Notes under the pieces: model-generated
Told to the model about the DNA's origin: nothing
Seen by the model: only the letters and a program-made list of their open reading frames with translations
Databases searched by the model: none
Position numbers and translations under genes: made by a program
Origin: JADKAV01 sp963704075
GTDB taxonomy: Bacteria > Actinomycetota > Actinomycetes > S36-B12 > UBA10799
Assembly (NCBI GenBank): GCA_963704075.1
Contig: CAVPGV010000020.1
Span: 135,886-199,885, forward strand
Reading direction: 5' to 3'
DNA length: 64,000 nt
Part shown: positions 48,278 to 57,541 of the stretch, piece by piece
How the letters are laid out: every line of letters begins with the position of its first letter
How positions within the stretch are numbered: the first letter of the stretch is position 1

Positions 48278-49369
48278 TCAGCTGGCCACCAACCCCAACC
48301 GGCGCAACTCCACCTCGAGGTCGTGCGGGCTGCTGGACGCCGCCATCGCGTCTTCGAGGGTGATGACGCGGTCGCGGTACAGCGCCACGAGGTGCTGGTC
48401 GAAAGTCTGCATCCCATAGAACCGCCCCTCAGCGATCAGGGACGTGATCGTCCCGGTCTTGACCTTGTCGACGATGGCGTCCGACACACGGCCGGTATTG
48501 ATGCAGATCTCCATCGCCACACAGCGCCCACGGTTGTCCGCGCGCTGCACGAGGCGCTGACACAGGATGCCGCGCAGGGCACCCGCCAGCGACAGCCGGA
48601 TCTGCTGCTGCTCGTGGGGCGGGAAGAAGTCGATGATGCGGCTGATCGTCTCCTGCGCGTCGACCGTGTGCAGGGTGGACAGCACCAGGTGCCCGGTCTC
48701 GGCGGCGCTCAGAGCGGCATGCACCGTCTCCGTGTCGCGCATCTCGCCGATCAGGATGACGTCCGGGTCCTGCCGCATCGCCGAGCGCATAGCGACTTTG
48801 AAGTCGGCGGTGTCGATCCGCACCTCGCGCTGGTTGATCAGAGCCCGGTTGTCGTGGTGGATGATCTCGATCGGGTCCTCGATGGTCACGACGTGGACGT
48901 CGCGGTGCCGGTTGACCTCATCGATCATCCCGGCCAGTGTCGTGGTCTTGCCGGATCCGGTGGGACCCGTGACCAGGATCAGCCCGCGTGGCTGCAGGGC
49001 AAGCGCGTGCACGGGGTCGGGCAGCCCGAGGTCCGAAAGCGGGATCGCGCCGATGGAGACGCGTCGCAGCACCATTCCGACATGCCCGCGCTGCCGGAAC
49101 GCATTGACCCGGAACCGGCCCACTCCTTCGATCATCAATGCGAAGTCGGCCTCGCCAGTCTGTGCGAACTCCTCCACCAGGTCCTCGCGCAGGATCTGGT
49201 GGAGCATCAGTTCGGTGTCGGCGGCGCTCACCGCCGGGGCGCGCAAGGGACGCAGGACTCCGTCGATCCGGATCCGGGGTACGACATCGGCCTTGAGGTG
49301 CAGGTCGGAACCGCTGACCTCCACGAGCGCGCGCAGGTACGGTTCGATCATCAAGTGGGTCTGCTCCAC
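48278..49369 (-). CDS. PilT/VirB11-type twitching motility ATPase
   Basis: 363 residues. Walker A GPTGSGKTTTLAGMID, the Asp box (EDPIEIIHHD), Walker B (DVILIGEMRD), the His box (GHLVLSTLHTVDA) and the C-terminal motor part are complete. PilT retracts type IV pili. No pilin or assembly genes are in the window, so the partner system is elsewhere or this is a lone family member. GTG at 49369 chosen; ATG at 49351 is a possible alternative. Confidence 0.85.
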   Translation of the reverse strand: MEQTHLMIEPYLRALVEVSGSDLHLKADVVPRIRIDGVLRPLRAPAVSAADTELMLHQILREDLVEEFAQTGEADFALMIEGVGRFRVNAFRQRGHVGMVLRRVSIGAIPLSDLGLPDPVHALALQPRGLILVTGPTGSGKTTTLAGMIDEVNRHRDVHVVTIEDPIEIIHHDNRALINQREVRIDTADFKVAMRSAMRQDPDVILIGEMRDTETVHAALSAAETGHLVLSTLHTVDAQETISRIIDFFPPHEQQQIRLSLAGALRGILCQRLVQRADNRGRCVAMEICINTGRVSDAIVDKVKTGTITSLIAEGRFYGMQTFDQHLVALYRDRVITLEDAMAASSSPHDLEVELRRLGLVAS

Positions 49370-49444
49370 GTTCAGTTCTTCGTCACGACACCGCCAACAG
49401 TTGAGTGCCACGTGGACCGGTGTAGCCGCGCTAGGGTGACCTGC

Positions 49445-49926
49445 GTGGACCAGGAGCATGAAGGACGTCTGACGCTGGCCCCCAGCGCGCGGATGTCGGT
49501 ACTGCGCGGCGGGCTCGACGACATGCAGGACCCGGCGGACGAAGCTCTGGCCTCCGGCACCCCCCGGCCGGCGCTGACTTCCATCTCCGTGCGCAGATCC
49601 GGGCAGACCCTGACGGCCACGACGTCGCTGGCACTCAGCGGCAAGGTGCTCTCAGGATCGGCCCGTGCACCGACGGCGACCGGGAACGGGCGATCGCCCT
49701 GGCGACCCTCGACGCACTGCGTCCGTTGCTGCCGGAGCCGGTGGATGTGGAGAGCGCGACCATCGTCGCCATCCCGGGACGCAAGGTCGCCCTCACGGTC
49801 GTCGAGTTCCCCGATGAGCCGGCGCCGTACCAGCTTCTCGTAGGATCGGCTCTAGTACGCGGCGATGTGGAGGACGCGCTGGCACGTTCGGTGCTCAGTG
49901 CGCTCAACCGCCGACTCGACAGTTAG
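49445..49926 (+). CDS. Conserved actinobacterial hypothetical protein, one frameshift
   Basis: About 160 residues when read through. The first part (LTLAPSARMSVLRGGLDDMQ, LTSISVRRSGQTLTATTSLA) and second part (ALATLDALRPLLPEPVDVES, YQLLVGSALVRGDVEDALAR) together give the alpha/beta pattern found in uncharacterised actinobacterial proteins near sigH and bL37. Frame changes near 49640-49665. TAGGGT, 7 bp before the GTG, predicts a leaderless mRNA. Ten bp before bL37. Role unknown. Confidence 0.65.
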
Positions 49927-49935
49927 GAGCAGGAC

Positions 49936-50010
49936 ATGAGCAAGCGTGGACGTAAGCGCCGGGGCCGCAAGAGCAACGCAGCCAACCACGGCCGTCGGCC
50001 CAACGCCTAG
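49936..50010 (+). CDS. 50S ribosomal protein bL37
   Basis: 24 residues: MSKRGRKRRGRK then a short tail ending ANHGRRPNA. This matches bL37, a very basic actinobacterial ribosomal protein seen in mycobacterial ribosome structures. GGAGCAGGAC precedes the ATG. Adjacent to the hypothetical protein above, as in relatives. Confidence 0.85.
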   Translation: MSKRGRKRRGRKSNAANHGRRPNA

Positions 50011-50164
50011 GACGGCAACACCCCGCGCCCGCGCGACCGCCGCCCGCGAGCCTGCACCACCGCCCGCGCCGAGTGTTGCACCGTTGCTGGAATTCGGTCG
50101 CGAAAACCGACAACCGCGCAACAGTCGGCAGGGATCGCGGGTCCGGAACCCGCCGACCCAGGGT

Positions 50165-50428
50165 TTAGGAGCGGGTCGTCCGGAACGTCGCGATCAGCGA
50201 GATGACGCGCATCCGCAATTGTTCCGGGGCTGCCTCGCAGGCGCACTGGGCGACCTTGCGGCGGATGATCTCTTCCTCGCGGTACAACTCCTGGCAGTGC
50301 CCACAGGCGTTGAGGTGGTCCTCGATGCGCTGATGGACGTCGGGGGTCAATTCGTGGTGCTGGTATTCGTAGAGATGTTTGTCGGTGTCCTCGCAGCCGC
50401 CGGGATCGGCGCAGTCTCCGGCATTCAT
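50165..50428 (-). CDS. rshA: Zinc-binding redox anti-sigma factor (RshA/RsrA type)
   Basis: 87 residues. ZAS motif HLNACGHC (His-x3-Cys-x2-Cys) near residue 37 and a CAC pair at about residue 62; an N-terminal Cys pair also occurs. In RshA/RsrA, oxidation of these cysteines forms a disulfide, releases zinc and frees SigH/SigR. Start overlaps the sigH stop (ATGA). Converges on bL37 across 154 bp of GC-rich sequence. Confidence 0.9.
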   Translation of the reverse strand: MNAGDCADPGGCEDTDKHLYEYQHHELTPDVHQRIEDHLNACGHCQELYREEEIIRRKVAQCACEAAPEQLRMRVISLIATFRTTRS

Positions 50429-51015
50429 GATTCCTCCCCGGATTGACGTACGACACCCCGTTCGGCGGCGTAATCCTCCAGAAGCACCCGCAGCTGCTTG
50501 CGGCCGCGGTGCAACCGCGACATCACGGTCCCCACCGGGGTGCCCATGATCTCGGCGATCTCCTTGTACGCGAAGCCTTCGACGTCGGCGTAGTAGACCG
50601 CGAGCCGGTAATCCTCGCCGATGGACGCAAGCGCCCGCTTGACGTCCGAGTCGGGCAGACCGTCCAGCGCCTCCACCTCGGCCGACCGCAATCCGGCGGA
50701 CGTGTGGGATGCGGCCTTGTGCATCTGCCAGTCCTCGACCTCGTCGGCCGACGACTGCTGCGGCTGGCGCTGCTTCTTGCGGTAGATGTTGATGTAGGCG
50801 TTGGTCATGATGCGGAACAACCACGCGCGCAGGTTGGTTCCCGGCGTGTAGGACTTGAAGCCCTTGTACGCGCGCTCCACGGTTTCCTGCACCAGGTCAC
50901 TGGCATCATCGGGATTGCGCGCCATCCGCAGGGCACCGGCGTAGAGCGTGTCGAGCAACGGGATCACTTCCGCCTCGAAACGCGCAGTCAGGTCGTCCTG
51001 TGGGTCCGGCATCAT
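50425..51015 (-). CDS. sigH: ECF sigma factor SigH/SigR
   Basis: 196 residues from the ATG at 51015 (193 or so if the ATG at 51012 is used). Region 2: LYAGALRMARNPDDASDLVQ, ETVERAYKGFKSYTPGTNLR, AWLFRIMTNAYINIYRKKQR; region 4: LPDSDVKRALASIGEDYRLA, YADVEGFAYKEIAEIMGTPV. This is the oxidative-stress sigma controlling thioredoxin and other genes. TAGGCT lies 5-8 bp before the two ATGs, so transcription is probably leaderless; the upstream region shows no GGAAT autoregulatory -35, unlike streptomycete sigR. Confidence 0.92.
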   Translation of the reverse strand: MMPDPQDDLTARFEAEVIPLLDTLYAGALRMARNPDDASDLVQETVERAYKGFKSYTPGTNLRAWLFRIMTNAYINIYRKKQRQPQQSSADEVEDWQMHKAASHTSAGLRSAEVEALDGLPDSDVKRALASIGEDYRLAVYYADVEGFAYKEIAEIMGTPVGTVMSRLHRGRKQLRVLLEDYAAERGVVRQSGEES

Positions 51016-51133
51016 TCGAGAGCCTAGTGCTCCGACGCCATCGACGAGCGCCGCCGGGTCGTCGAGAAGGAGCATGCCTACCTCCGCTATCGGGTTCGTC
51101 GTGGTCAACAAGCCCGGCAGCCGGTGCATTCCC

Positions 51134-51703
51134 TCAGACGAAGTCGAGCACTGCCGCCACGACCTCGACCAGTCCCTTGCGCAAGCTGTGGTCCCCGGGG
51201 ACTGCGACCAGATCCAGGCCCGGCGGGAACTCCTCGGGCCGGCCGAACGGGTCCCGTCGACCCTGCACGACGCGCAACGGCAGATCCACCTGCAACTCGT
51301 CGGCGCGGGTCTTCTCCGGCTTGCCGGGCGGATGCAGCGGGAACGCCAACGCCAGCACCGCGATGGCACCGACCTGCGTGGCGGTGCGGCACGCCACCCG
51401 GGCACCGGCCGAGCGGCCGCCCACGATCAGTGGTCCGGGCAGGTCCACTGCCGCCAACGACTGCGTCCACCCGATGTCCAGTGCCGGCGGTGCGACCGCC
51501 ACCTTCTTGCCGGCGACCTTCCACGGCTGCTCGTGCAGCAGGACGCTGACCCCGTGTGCGGGCAGCGTCTCGGCGATGGCGAGCAGGTCCGGGGCCGTGC
51601 CGCCACCACCGGCGCCGTGCCCGAGCACCAGCGTGGCCCGGGGCGCCTTCGCCGGGTACTCCACGAACCGCGCTGGGCCCTTGCTCGTTTCGACCTCGAT
51701 CAC
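51134..51703 (-). CDS. Small alpha/beta hydrolase (KANL3/Tex30-like)
   Basis: 189 residues. GHGAGGGG is the oxyanion loop, GGRSAGARV holds the nucleophile serine, and PGDHSLRKG the histidine. The family includes Tex30- and dienelactone-hydrolase-like proteins of unknown substrate. GTG overlaps the SRAP gene stop (GTGA), so they are co-translated. Its end is 118 bp from the sigH start. Confidence 0.85.
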   Translation of the reverse strand: MIEVETSKGPARFVEYPAKAPRATLVLGHGAGGGGTAPDLLAIAETLPAHGVSVLLHEQPWKVAGKKVAVAPPALDIGWTQSLAAVDLPGPLIVGGRSAGARVACRTATQVGAIAVLALAFPLHPPGKPEKTRADELQVDLPLRVVQGRRDPFGRPEEFPPGLDLVAVPGDHSLRKGLVEVVAAVLDFV

Positions 51704-52380
51704 GATGCGGGCAGGGGTTCGAGCAACTGCGGGCCGTTGTGCTTGACGTTGTTCACCTCGGTGCTCACCGGGTACGCCTCGAGCCCGGTCGCCATGGCGG
51801 GCACGACGATGTCGTCGGCCGGTGGGCCCTGCGGGTCGAGCCACTTCGCCCAGTTCTCCTGCGGCACGAGCAGCGGCATCCGGTCGTGGATCCGGCCGAG
51901 GCCATCAGGTGCGGAGGTCGTGAGGATGGCGGTGCTGACCAGCCAGTCGTCGCCGTCCTTCCAGAACTCGAACAACCCGGCCATCGCCAACGACGCGCCG
52001 TCGGAACGGTGGATGTAGAACGGCTGCTTGGGCACACCCTCCCCGGCGTACCACTCGTAGTAGCCGTCGGCCGGCAGCAGACATCGTCGTTTGGCCCAGG
52101 CGCGCCGGAACGCGGGCTTCTCAGCAGCAGTCTCGATCCGGGCGTTGATCATCCGGTTGCCGATCTTCGGGTCCTTCGCCCACGACGGGACGAGCCCCCA
52201 CTTCGCGATCCGCAACTGCCGCTGCACGCCATCGTCGGTCTCCCGGTCGACGACCACGTAGACCGGTTTGCTCGGCGCCACGTTGTAGTCCGCGGGGAGG
52301 TTCTCGTCCGGGGGCCGGACCACTTCGAACTCCTCGACCAGGGAGGCCACGTCCTTGGCCGCCGCATATCTGCCACACAT
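51700..52380 (-). CDS. SRAP-domain (DUF159/YedK) DNA-protein crosslink protein
   Basis: 226 residues. The catalytic Cys2 follows the initiator Met (MCGRYA), as in all SRAP proteins, and INARIETAAEKPAFR, GYYEWY and GRIHDRMPLLV complete the active site. HMCES/YedK covalently captures abasic sites in single-stranded DNA. M. tuberculosis Rv3226c lies in the same neighbourhood. Its 5' end is next to repeat locus D. Confidence 0.93.
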   Translation of the reverse strand: MCGRYAAAKDVASLVEEFEVVRPPDENLPADYNVAPSKPVYVVVDRETDDGVQRQLRIAKWGLVPSWAKDPKIGNRMINARIETAAEKPAFRRAWAKRRCLLPADGYYEWYAGEGVPKQPFYIHRSDGASLAMAGLFEFWKDGDDWLVSTAILTTSAPDGLGRIHDRMPLLVPQENWAKWLDPQGPPADDIVVPAMATGLEAYPVSTEVNNVKHNGPQLLEPLPAS

Positions 52381-52429
52381 AGGTCCATCTCAGCACGGGT
52401 TGCGGCCTGTTCACACCGAAGGACTCCCC

Positions 52430-52469
52430 TCCCCCAAGGATGTGCCTTCCACCTTCCCCCAAGGATGTG
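52430..52469. repeat. 15-bp direct repeat beside locus D
   Basis: TCCCCCAAGGATGTG at 52430-52444 and 52455-52469, offset 25. Confidence 0.75.
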
Positions 52470-52585
52470 AGAGTTAGGCACAACCGTTGGACAACGGCAC
52501 AGGCGTTGGACAACCACGGCCGTTCCTTCTCTCACCTCTGTGCGGATCTCCAACGCCTTGCCACAACTCCAACACCTGTCCAGCC
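52470..52585. repeat. 19-bp-period intergenic repeat, locus D
   Basis: Left arm CGTTGGA at 52485 and 52504, right arm in opposite orientation CAACGCC at 52551 and CAACACC at 52570; both spacings are 19 bp. Fills the gap between the SRAP start and the stop of the WS/DGAT gene. Confidence 0.8.
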
Positions 52586-52595
52586 AGCACGGCCT

Positions 52596-53879
52596 TCAGC
52601 CCAGCAATCCGGCCAACTGCCTATCGAGGAATCCCGCCAACCGATCCACGTCGGGCACCGCATCCGGATCAGCCACAGCCGTGATGACCAACCCACCGGC
52701 GTACGACAGCACATCGAAGGACACCGTGACATTCCCGGGATTGACGGCGATCGGCACGATCTCTTCCACCGTGCGCCCCGCGATGTGCACCGGCTCCTGC
52801 GGCCCACGCAGGTTCGTCTCGAAGGTGTGGACCAGGCGCTGATGGTCGACGAAGAACTGGCCGAGCCGAACTGCGGCCAACCCACGGAACAACCACCCCA
52901 GCAGCAGGGCGCTGTGTCCACGTTCTTGCTGTTTGAGGCGCCGGGTCGACGCGGTGATCGCCCGAAGCCGCAGCTGCGGGTGGGGCTGCGCAACCACGGC
53001 AACCGGGGCCGCCCCGACCTGGTTACCCAGATCGGCACCCGATTGCCGCCCCGACACGGGCACCGAGACGACGAGTTCATCAACGTGTTCACCACGGCTC
53101 GCCAGCAGATCGAACAGGGCCCCGGTCACCGCCGTGAGGACGACATCGTTCAGCGTCGCACCGTGTGCATGGGCCACGGCCAGCAACTCCCGCAGCGGCA
53201 CCCGGACCACTCGCACGGTCCGACGATCACTGGTGGGCTTCAGCAGCGAGGACCGCTCAGCAAGGCTCGGGCGCTGCCCGAACAGGCCCATCTCGCGCAT
53301 CCCGGCCAGCGCCTGCCGCCCCGAAGCACGCAGCGTCCCCAACCCCGCCACATGCCCCCGGACGGCGTCGCCGGCGAGTTCGCGCCGCGTGGGCCACGGC
53401 GCAATGGGCGCGGCAGCAGCCTCCGGCATCCCGTCGGCCAGCGATGCCAGAACTGCCAGCCCGCCCATGCCGTCGGCGAGGACGTGGTGCACGACCAGCA
53501 CGACAGCGATCCGACCGTCCGGCAGACCGTCGACCCACCGCACCGTCCACAGCGGCCGGTCCATCGGCAAGGGCGTGCACACCAGTCGAGCGGCAGCGTC
53601 CAACACGTCGTCGGTTTCCAGACGCCGCACGTGCGCAGCGACATCGAACGCCGGGTCGTCCACCCACAGCGGCCGACCGGCGCCGAACCCCGGGCGCAGC
53701 AGTCGCTGCCGGAACCGCCGGATCCCCGCAATCCGTCGGCGCAGCGTCTCGACGACGTCGCCGGGCCCAGGCCCGATCGTCAGAACCGCGCCGATGTTCA
53801 TGGGCACCTGGCCGTGATCGGTGGCCAGCGTCGTCAGGTCGCCGGAGTTCAACCGTTCGATGGCGACCACGGGACCCAT
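52596..53879 (-). CDS. Wax ester synthase/diacylglycerol acyltransferase (WS/DGAT)
   Basis: 427 residues. The HHxxxDG active-site motif is VVHHVLADGMGG (about residue 135), and the C-terminal half has TNLRGPQEPVHIAGR and the NPGNVTVSFDVLSYAG region. Transfers acyl-CoA to diacylglycerol or long alcohols for storage lipids; common in multiple copies in actinobacteria. ATG at 53879. Its start is 43 bp from aroA on the other strand. Substrate preference unknown. Confidence 0.9.
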   Translation of the reverse strand: MGPVVAIERLNSGDLTTLATDHGQVPMNIGAVLTIGPGPGDVVETLRRRIAGIRRFRQRLLRPGFGAGRPLWVDDPAFDVAAHVRRLETDDVLDAAARLVCTPLPMDRPLWTVRWVDGLPDGRIAVVLVVHHVLADGMGGLAVLASLADGMPEAAAAPIAPWPTRRELAGDAVRGHVAGLGTLRASGRQALAGMREMGLFGQRPSLAERSSLLKPTSDRRTVRVVRVPLRELLAVAHAHGATLNDVVLTAVTGALFDLLASRGEHVDELVVSVPVSGRQSGADLGNQVGAAPVAVVAQPHPQLRLRAITASTRRLKQQERGHSALLLGWLFRGLAAVRLGQFFVDHQRLVHTFETNLRGPQEPVHIAGRTVEEIVPIAVNPGNVTVSFDVLSYAGGLVITAVADPDAVPDVDRLAGFLDRQLAGLLG

Positions 53880-53909
53880 TGTCGCGCACCGAGCCCCGGC
53901 ACCCACACC

Positions 53910-53922
53910 TAAACTGAAGCCC
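53910..53922 (+). promoter_or_regulatory. -10 element of leaderless aroA
   Basis: TAAACT at 53910-53915 is 7 bp before the aroA ATG. Confidence 0.6.
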
Positions 53923-55184
53923 ATGCAGACGTGGACGCCGCCGCAGTGCGATCACGGCTTCGACGCGACCGTCAGCATCCCCGGCTCGAAATCGATGACC
54001 AACCGCGCGCTCGTCCTGGCGGCCCTCGGACGCGGGCGCAGCACCCTGACCGGCTGGCTCGAGGCCAGGGACACCACCTTGATGATCGACGGCCTGCGGG
54101 CGCTGGGGGCGGGCATCCACATCGACGACCACCGACTCGTCGTCGAACCCGGTCGCGCGGGAGATCGGGCCGACATCGACTGCGGACTCGCGGGCACGGT
54201 GATGCGGTTCCTGCCGCCGGTGGCAGCTCTGTCACGAAGCCGAGGTCCGGTTCACCGCCGATGCCCAAGCCGCCGCTCGTCCGTTGACACCGATGCTGCA
54301 GGCGCTGCGGGACCTGGGTGCGGACGTGACCGGCGACCACCTGCCGTTCACCGTCCACGGAACCGGACAATTGCGCGGCGGCAAGGTCACACTGGACGCG
54401 TCGGCCTCCAGCCAGTTCGTCAGCGGGTTGCTGCTGTCCGGTGCGGCAATGCGCCACGGGCTCGACCTGCGGCACAACGGCCCACCGCTGCCCTCCCTGC
54501 CGCACATCGAGATGACCGTCGCGATGCTGGCCGAAGTCGGCGTCACCGTCATGGGCGAGGCCGACCAGTGGACCGTGGACCCCGCCGACGGTCCCGGCCC
54601 ACGATTGGACCATCGAGCCGGACCTGTCCAACGCCGGACCCTTCCTGGCGGCGGCATTGGTCACAGGTTCCCGGGTCACCGTGCAGCACTGGCCCGCCCA
54701 CACGACGCAAGCCGGTGACTACTGGCGCGGCTTCCTGCGAACGCTGGGCGCCCGCGTGGAGTTGGACAATCACGGTCTGCACGTCACCGGCCCCGACGGC
54801 TTCGACGGTTTCGACGTCAACCTGCGGGCGGTCGGGGAACTCACACCGACGATCGCGGCGCTGGCGGCGTGCGCACGGACCCCGAGCAGGTTGCGGGGCA
54901 TCGGACATCTGCGCGGCCACGAGACCGACCGGATCACCGCGATCGCCACCGAACTCGAGCGCGTCGGGGTCCAGGTCGAGACGACCGACGACGGTCTGAC
55001 CATCGACCCGTCCGGGCGGGCCGCCATCAGCGACGCGTGATCCAGACGTACGCCGATCACCGCATGGCGACCATGGGCGGCGGTCCTCGCGCTGCGGATA
55101 CCCGGACTGCGGGTCGCCGATCCGGCCACCACCACCAAGACGATGCCCGATTTCGTCCAGACGTGGGAGACGATGCTCCGGTGA
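53923..55184 (+). CDS. aroA: 3-Phosphoshikimate 1-carboxyvinyltransferase (EPSP synthase), several frameshifts
   Basis: About 420 residues when read through. SIPGSKSMTNRALVLAALG, CGLAGTVMRFLPPVAAL, SSQFVSGLLLSGA, GPFLAAALVTGS and YADHRMATM are the family signatures for joining phosphoenolpyruvate to shikimate-3-phosphate. The frame breaks near 54230, 54595, 55035 and 55080, yet each piece is conserved and the pieces are in order. A real pseudogene would be a surprise for a central aromatic pathway gene, so consensus errors are likelier. Its end overlaps rsgA (GTGA), as in M. tuberculosis Rv3227-Rv3228. Confidence 0.85.
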
Positions 55185-56168
55185 GCCGCCGGGATCTCGA
55201 CGAGGACGACGTGCGCGTGCGGCCCTCTGGGCGTACCCGCCGACGCAGCAAGGTCCGGCCGGACTTCTCGAAGGCACTTCCCGGCACGGTGATCGCGGTG
55301 GACCGGGGACGCTTCACCTGCCTGGCGCAAGACCGCATGGTGACAGCCGTGCGCGCCCAGCACCTGGGGCGCAAGGGTCTCGTGGTCGGCGACCGGGTCG
55401 GCATCGACGGGCCCCTGCCGGAATCCGACGACGCCTTGGTCCGCATCGTCACGCGTGAGCCGCGGCGCACCGAACTTCGCCGGACCGCCGACGACACCGA
55501 TCCCACCGAACGGGTCATCGTCGCCAACGCCGATCAGATGGTGATCGTGACCTCCGTGGCGGATCCGGAGCCGAGTTTCGGGTTCATCGACCGGTGCCTC
55601 GTGGCGGCCTACGACGCGGGGGTCGACCCGCTGCTGGTGCTCACCAAAGGCGATCTGGGCTCCCCCGACCAGGTTCTGGAGCGATACCCGGGCCTGGGTT
55701 TCCAGGTCATCCCCACCCATCGCCTGCCGGACCGGACGCTGGTCTTCGACGGCCCGCTGGTGGAATCGCTGGCAGGGGTCACCTCCGTACTCGTGGGCCA
55801 GTCCGGGGTGGGCAAGTCGACGCTGGTGAACGCGCTGGTGCCCGAAGCCGACCGGGCGGTGGGTTCGGTGAACGCGGTGACCGGGCGCGGCCGGCACACC
55901 TCCACGTCGGCCTACGGGTTCGAGTTCCGCGGCGGGCTGCTCATCGACACCCCGGGGGTCCGTTCGTTCGGCCTGGCCCACGTCGATGCCGACCGGGTCA
56001 TCAACGCCTTCCCGGACCTGGCCGGCGGCACCGCGGAATGTCCCTCGCGGATGCACCCACGACGAACCCGACTGCGGTCTGGACGATTACGTCACCGCGC
56101 AAGGGGTCGACCCTGCCCGACTGGCCTCGTTGCGCCGCCTGCTGGCGTCGATGCGCGACGAGGGCTGA
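55181..56168 (+). CDS. rsgA: Ribosome small-subunit-dependent GTPase RsgA, one frameshift
   Basis: About 330 residues. Circularly permuted GTPase: an OB part (LPGTVIAVDRGRFTCLAQD), G4 (LTKGD), then G1 (GQSGVGKST) and G3 (DTPGVRSF). The C-terminal zinc site should read CPRGCTHDEPDC; an extra base near 56045 breaks it. RsgA helps mature the 30S subunit. GTG overlaps the aroA stop. Confidence 0.88.
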
Positions 56169-56171
56169 GCC

Positions 56172-56615
56172 TTACTCCCGCCAGACGAGTTGCGCGCCCG
56201 AGTCGCCGGTCCGGTAGGTCCAGTAGGCGGTGGCCACCACCACGACGACCGTCACCAGCGCGACCAGCACCCCGAGGATCCCGCGACGGCCGCGGCGGTC
56301 GGCCAGCCATAGCAGCAGGATGAGGACCGCTTGCGCCAGCGCGAAGTACGGCATCACATCGCCGGACTCGACGTGCACGCGCGGGGCCTTGTTCAACTGC
56401 TCGCTGAGGATCTCGCCGGTCTCCTTGGCCACGAGCGCGGCCCCGACGGCTCCCCACGCCAGCACGACCACCAACGGTCCGAATCGGATGCTGAACCGGG
56501 GAAGGATCACCATCAGCAGGGCCAGCGCGCCCGACAGTGGGATGAGCACGACCGCGGCGTGCACGACCAGCGGGTGCAACGGCAGACCATTGATGGTTTC
56601 GGGCAGGAACTCCAT
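56172..56615 (-). CDS. DUF2231 membrane protein
   Basis: 147 residues with four membrane helices. The N-terminal LPLHPLVVHAAVVLIPLSGA carries the conserved histidines of the DUF2231 family, predicted to bind haem; function unknown. ATG at 56615. Ends 3 bp from rsgA (convergent). Confidence 0.85.
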   Translation of the reverse strand: MEFLPETINGLPLHPLVVHAAVVLIPLSGALALLMVILPRFSIRFGPLVVVLAWGAVGAALVAKETGEILSEQLNKAPRVHVESGDVMPYFALAQAVLILLLWLADRRGRRGILGVLVALVTVVVVVATAYWTYRTGDSGAQLVWRE

Positions 56616-56766
56616 CGGACCAGAGTGCCATGCGGATTGGTAACGGTCCGCGCTGAGCGGGTACTCCCCCGCTGTGCCCCATACGCGGACCGTCACCGTC
56701 CCGCCCCTTTGTTAAGGTATCGAACCTTTGCGTGTCTGTCTCACCGGGGGCACAAACCCGCCCCCG

Positions 56767-56779
56767 TAGGGTGACACGT
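56767..56779 (+). promoter_or_regulatory. -10 element of leaderless hisN
   Basis: TAGGGT at 56767-56772 is 7 bp before the GTG at 56780, which sets this start. Confidence 0.6.
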
Positions 56780-57541
56780 GTGACCGATCTCGAACTGGCC
56801 CTGGAACTCGCGGACCTCGCCGATGCGGTGAGTATGGACCGCTACGGGCGCACCGACCTGCGGGTGAGCACCAAACCGGACATGACGCCGGTCACCGATG
56901 CCGACCAGTCCGTGGAGCGCCGACTGCGCGAGCGCCTTGCCGAGGCGCGACCCGAGGACACCCTGGTGGGCGAGGAGTACGGCGGGCAGATGGGGTCCGG
57001 CCGGGCCTGGGTGATCGACCCGATCGACGGGACGAAGAACTTCGTGCGCCGGGTGCCGGTGTGGGCGACACTGATCGCGCTGACCGTGGACGGTGTGGCG
57101 CAGGTGGGGGTGGTTTCGGCGCCGGCGCTGGGGCGCAGGTGGTGGGCGGCGACCGGGCAGGGCTCGTGGCGCACCGAGAACGGCTCGCAGCCTCGACGCA
57201 ACCAGGTCAGTGCCGTTGCCCAGCTGTCGGACGCGTCGCTGTCGCTGTCCGACCTCGACGGCTGGCAGCGGGAGTCCTACTTGGACCTCATGGATGCGGT
57301 GTGGCGGGTGCGCGGCTACGGGGATTTCTGGTCGCACATGATGGTCGCCGAGGGCTCCATCGACGTGGCCGTGGAACCAGCGCTGAATCTCTGGGACATG
57401 GCCGCGCTGGTCCCGGTGATCTCCGAAGCCGGCGGCTCGATGACCAGCTGGTCCGGCGGGCCGGTGCTGGAATCCATGTCGGCCGCCACGACCAACGGTT
57501 TGCTCCACGACGCGGTACTGCCGCGCCTGCGCCACGCCTGA
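56780..57541 (+). CDS. hisN: Histidinol-phosphatase, inositol monophosphatase family
   Basis: 253 residues. TLVGEEYG, WVIDPIDGTKNF and LNLWDMAAL are the metal-binding motifs of the IMPase fold. Actinobacterial HisN of this type removes phosphate from histidinol-phosphate. GTG at 56780 follows a good -10. The gene's 3' end overlaps the opposite-strand membrane gene as annotated. Confidence 0.85.
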   Translation: MTDLELALELADLADAVSMDRYGRTDLRVSTKPDMTPVTDADQSVERRLRERLAEARPEDTLVGEEYGGQMGSGRAWVIDPIDGTKNFVRRVPVWATLIALTVDGVAQVGVVSAPALGRRWWAATGQGSWRTENGSQPRRNQVSAVAQLSDASLSLSDLDGWQRESYLDLMDAVWRVRGYGDFWSHMMVAEGSIDVAVEPALNLWDMAALVPVISEAGGSMTSWSGGPVLESMSAATTNGLLHDAVLPRLRHA

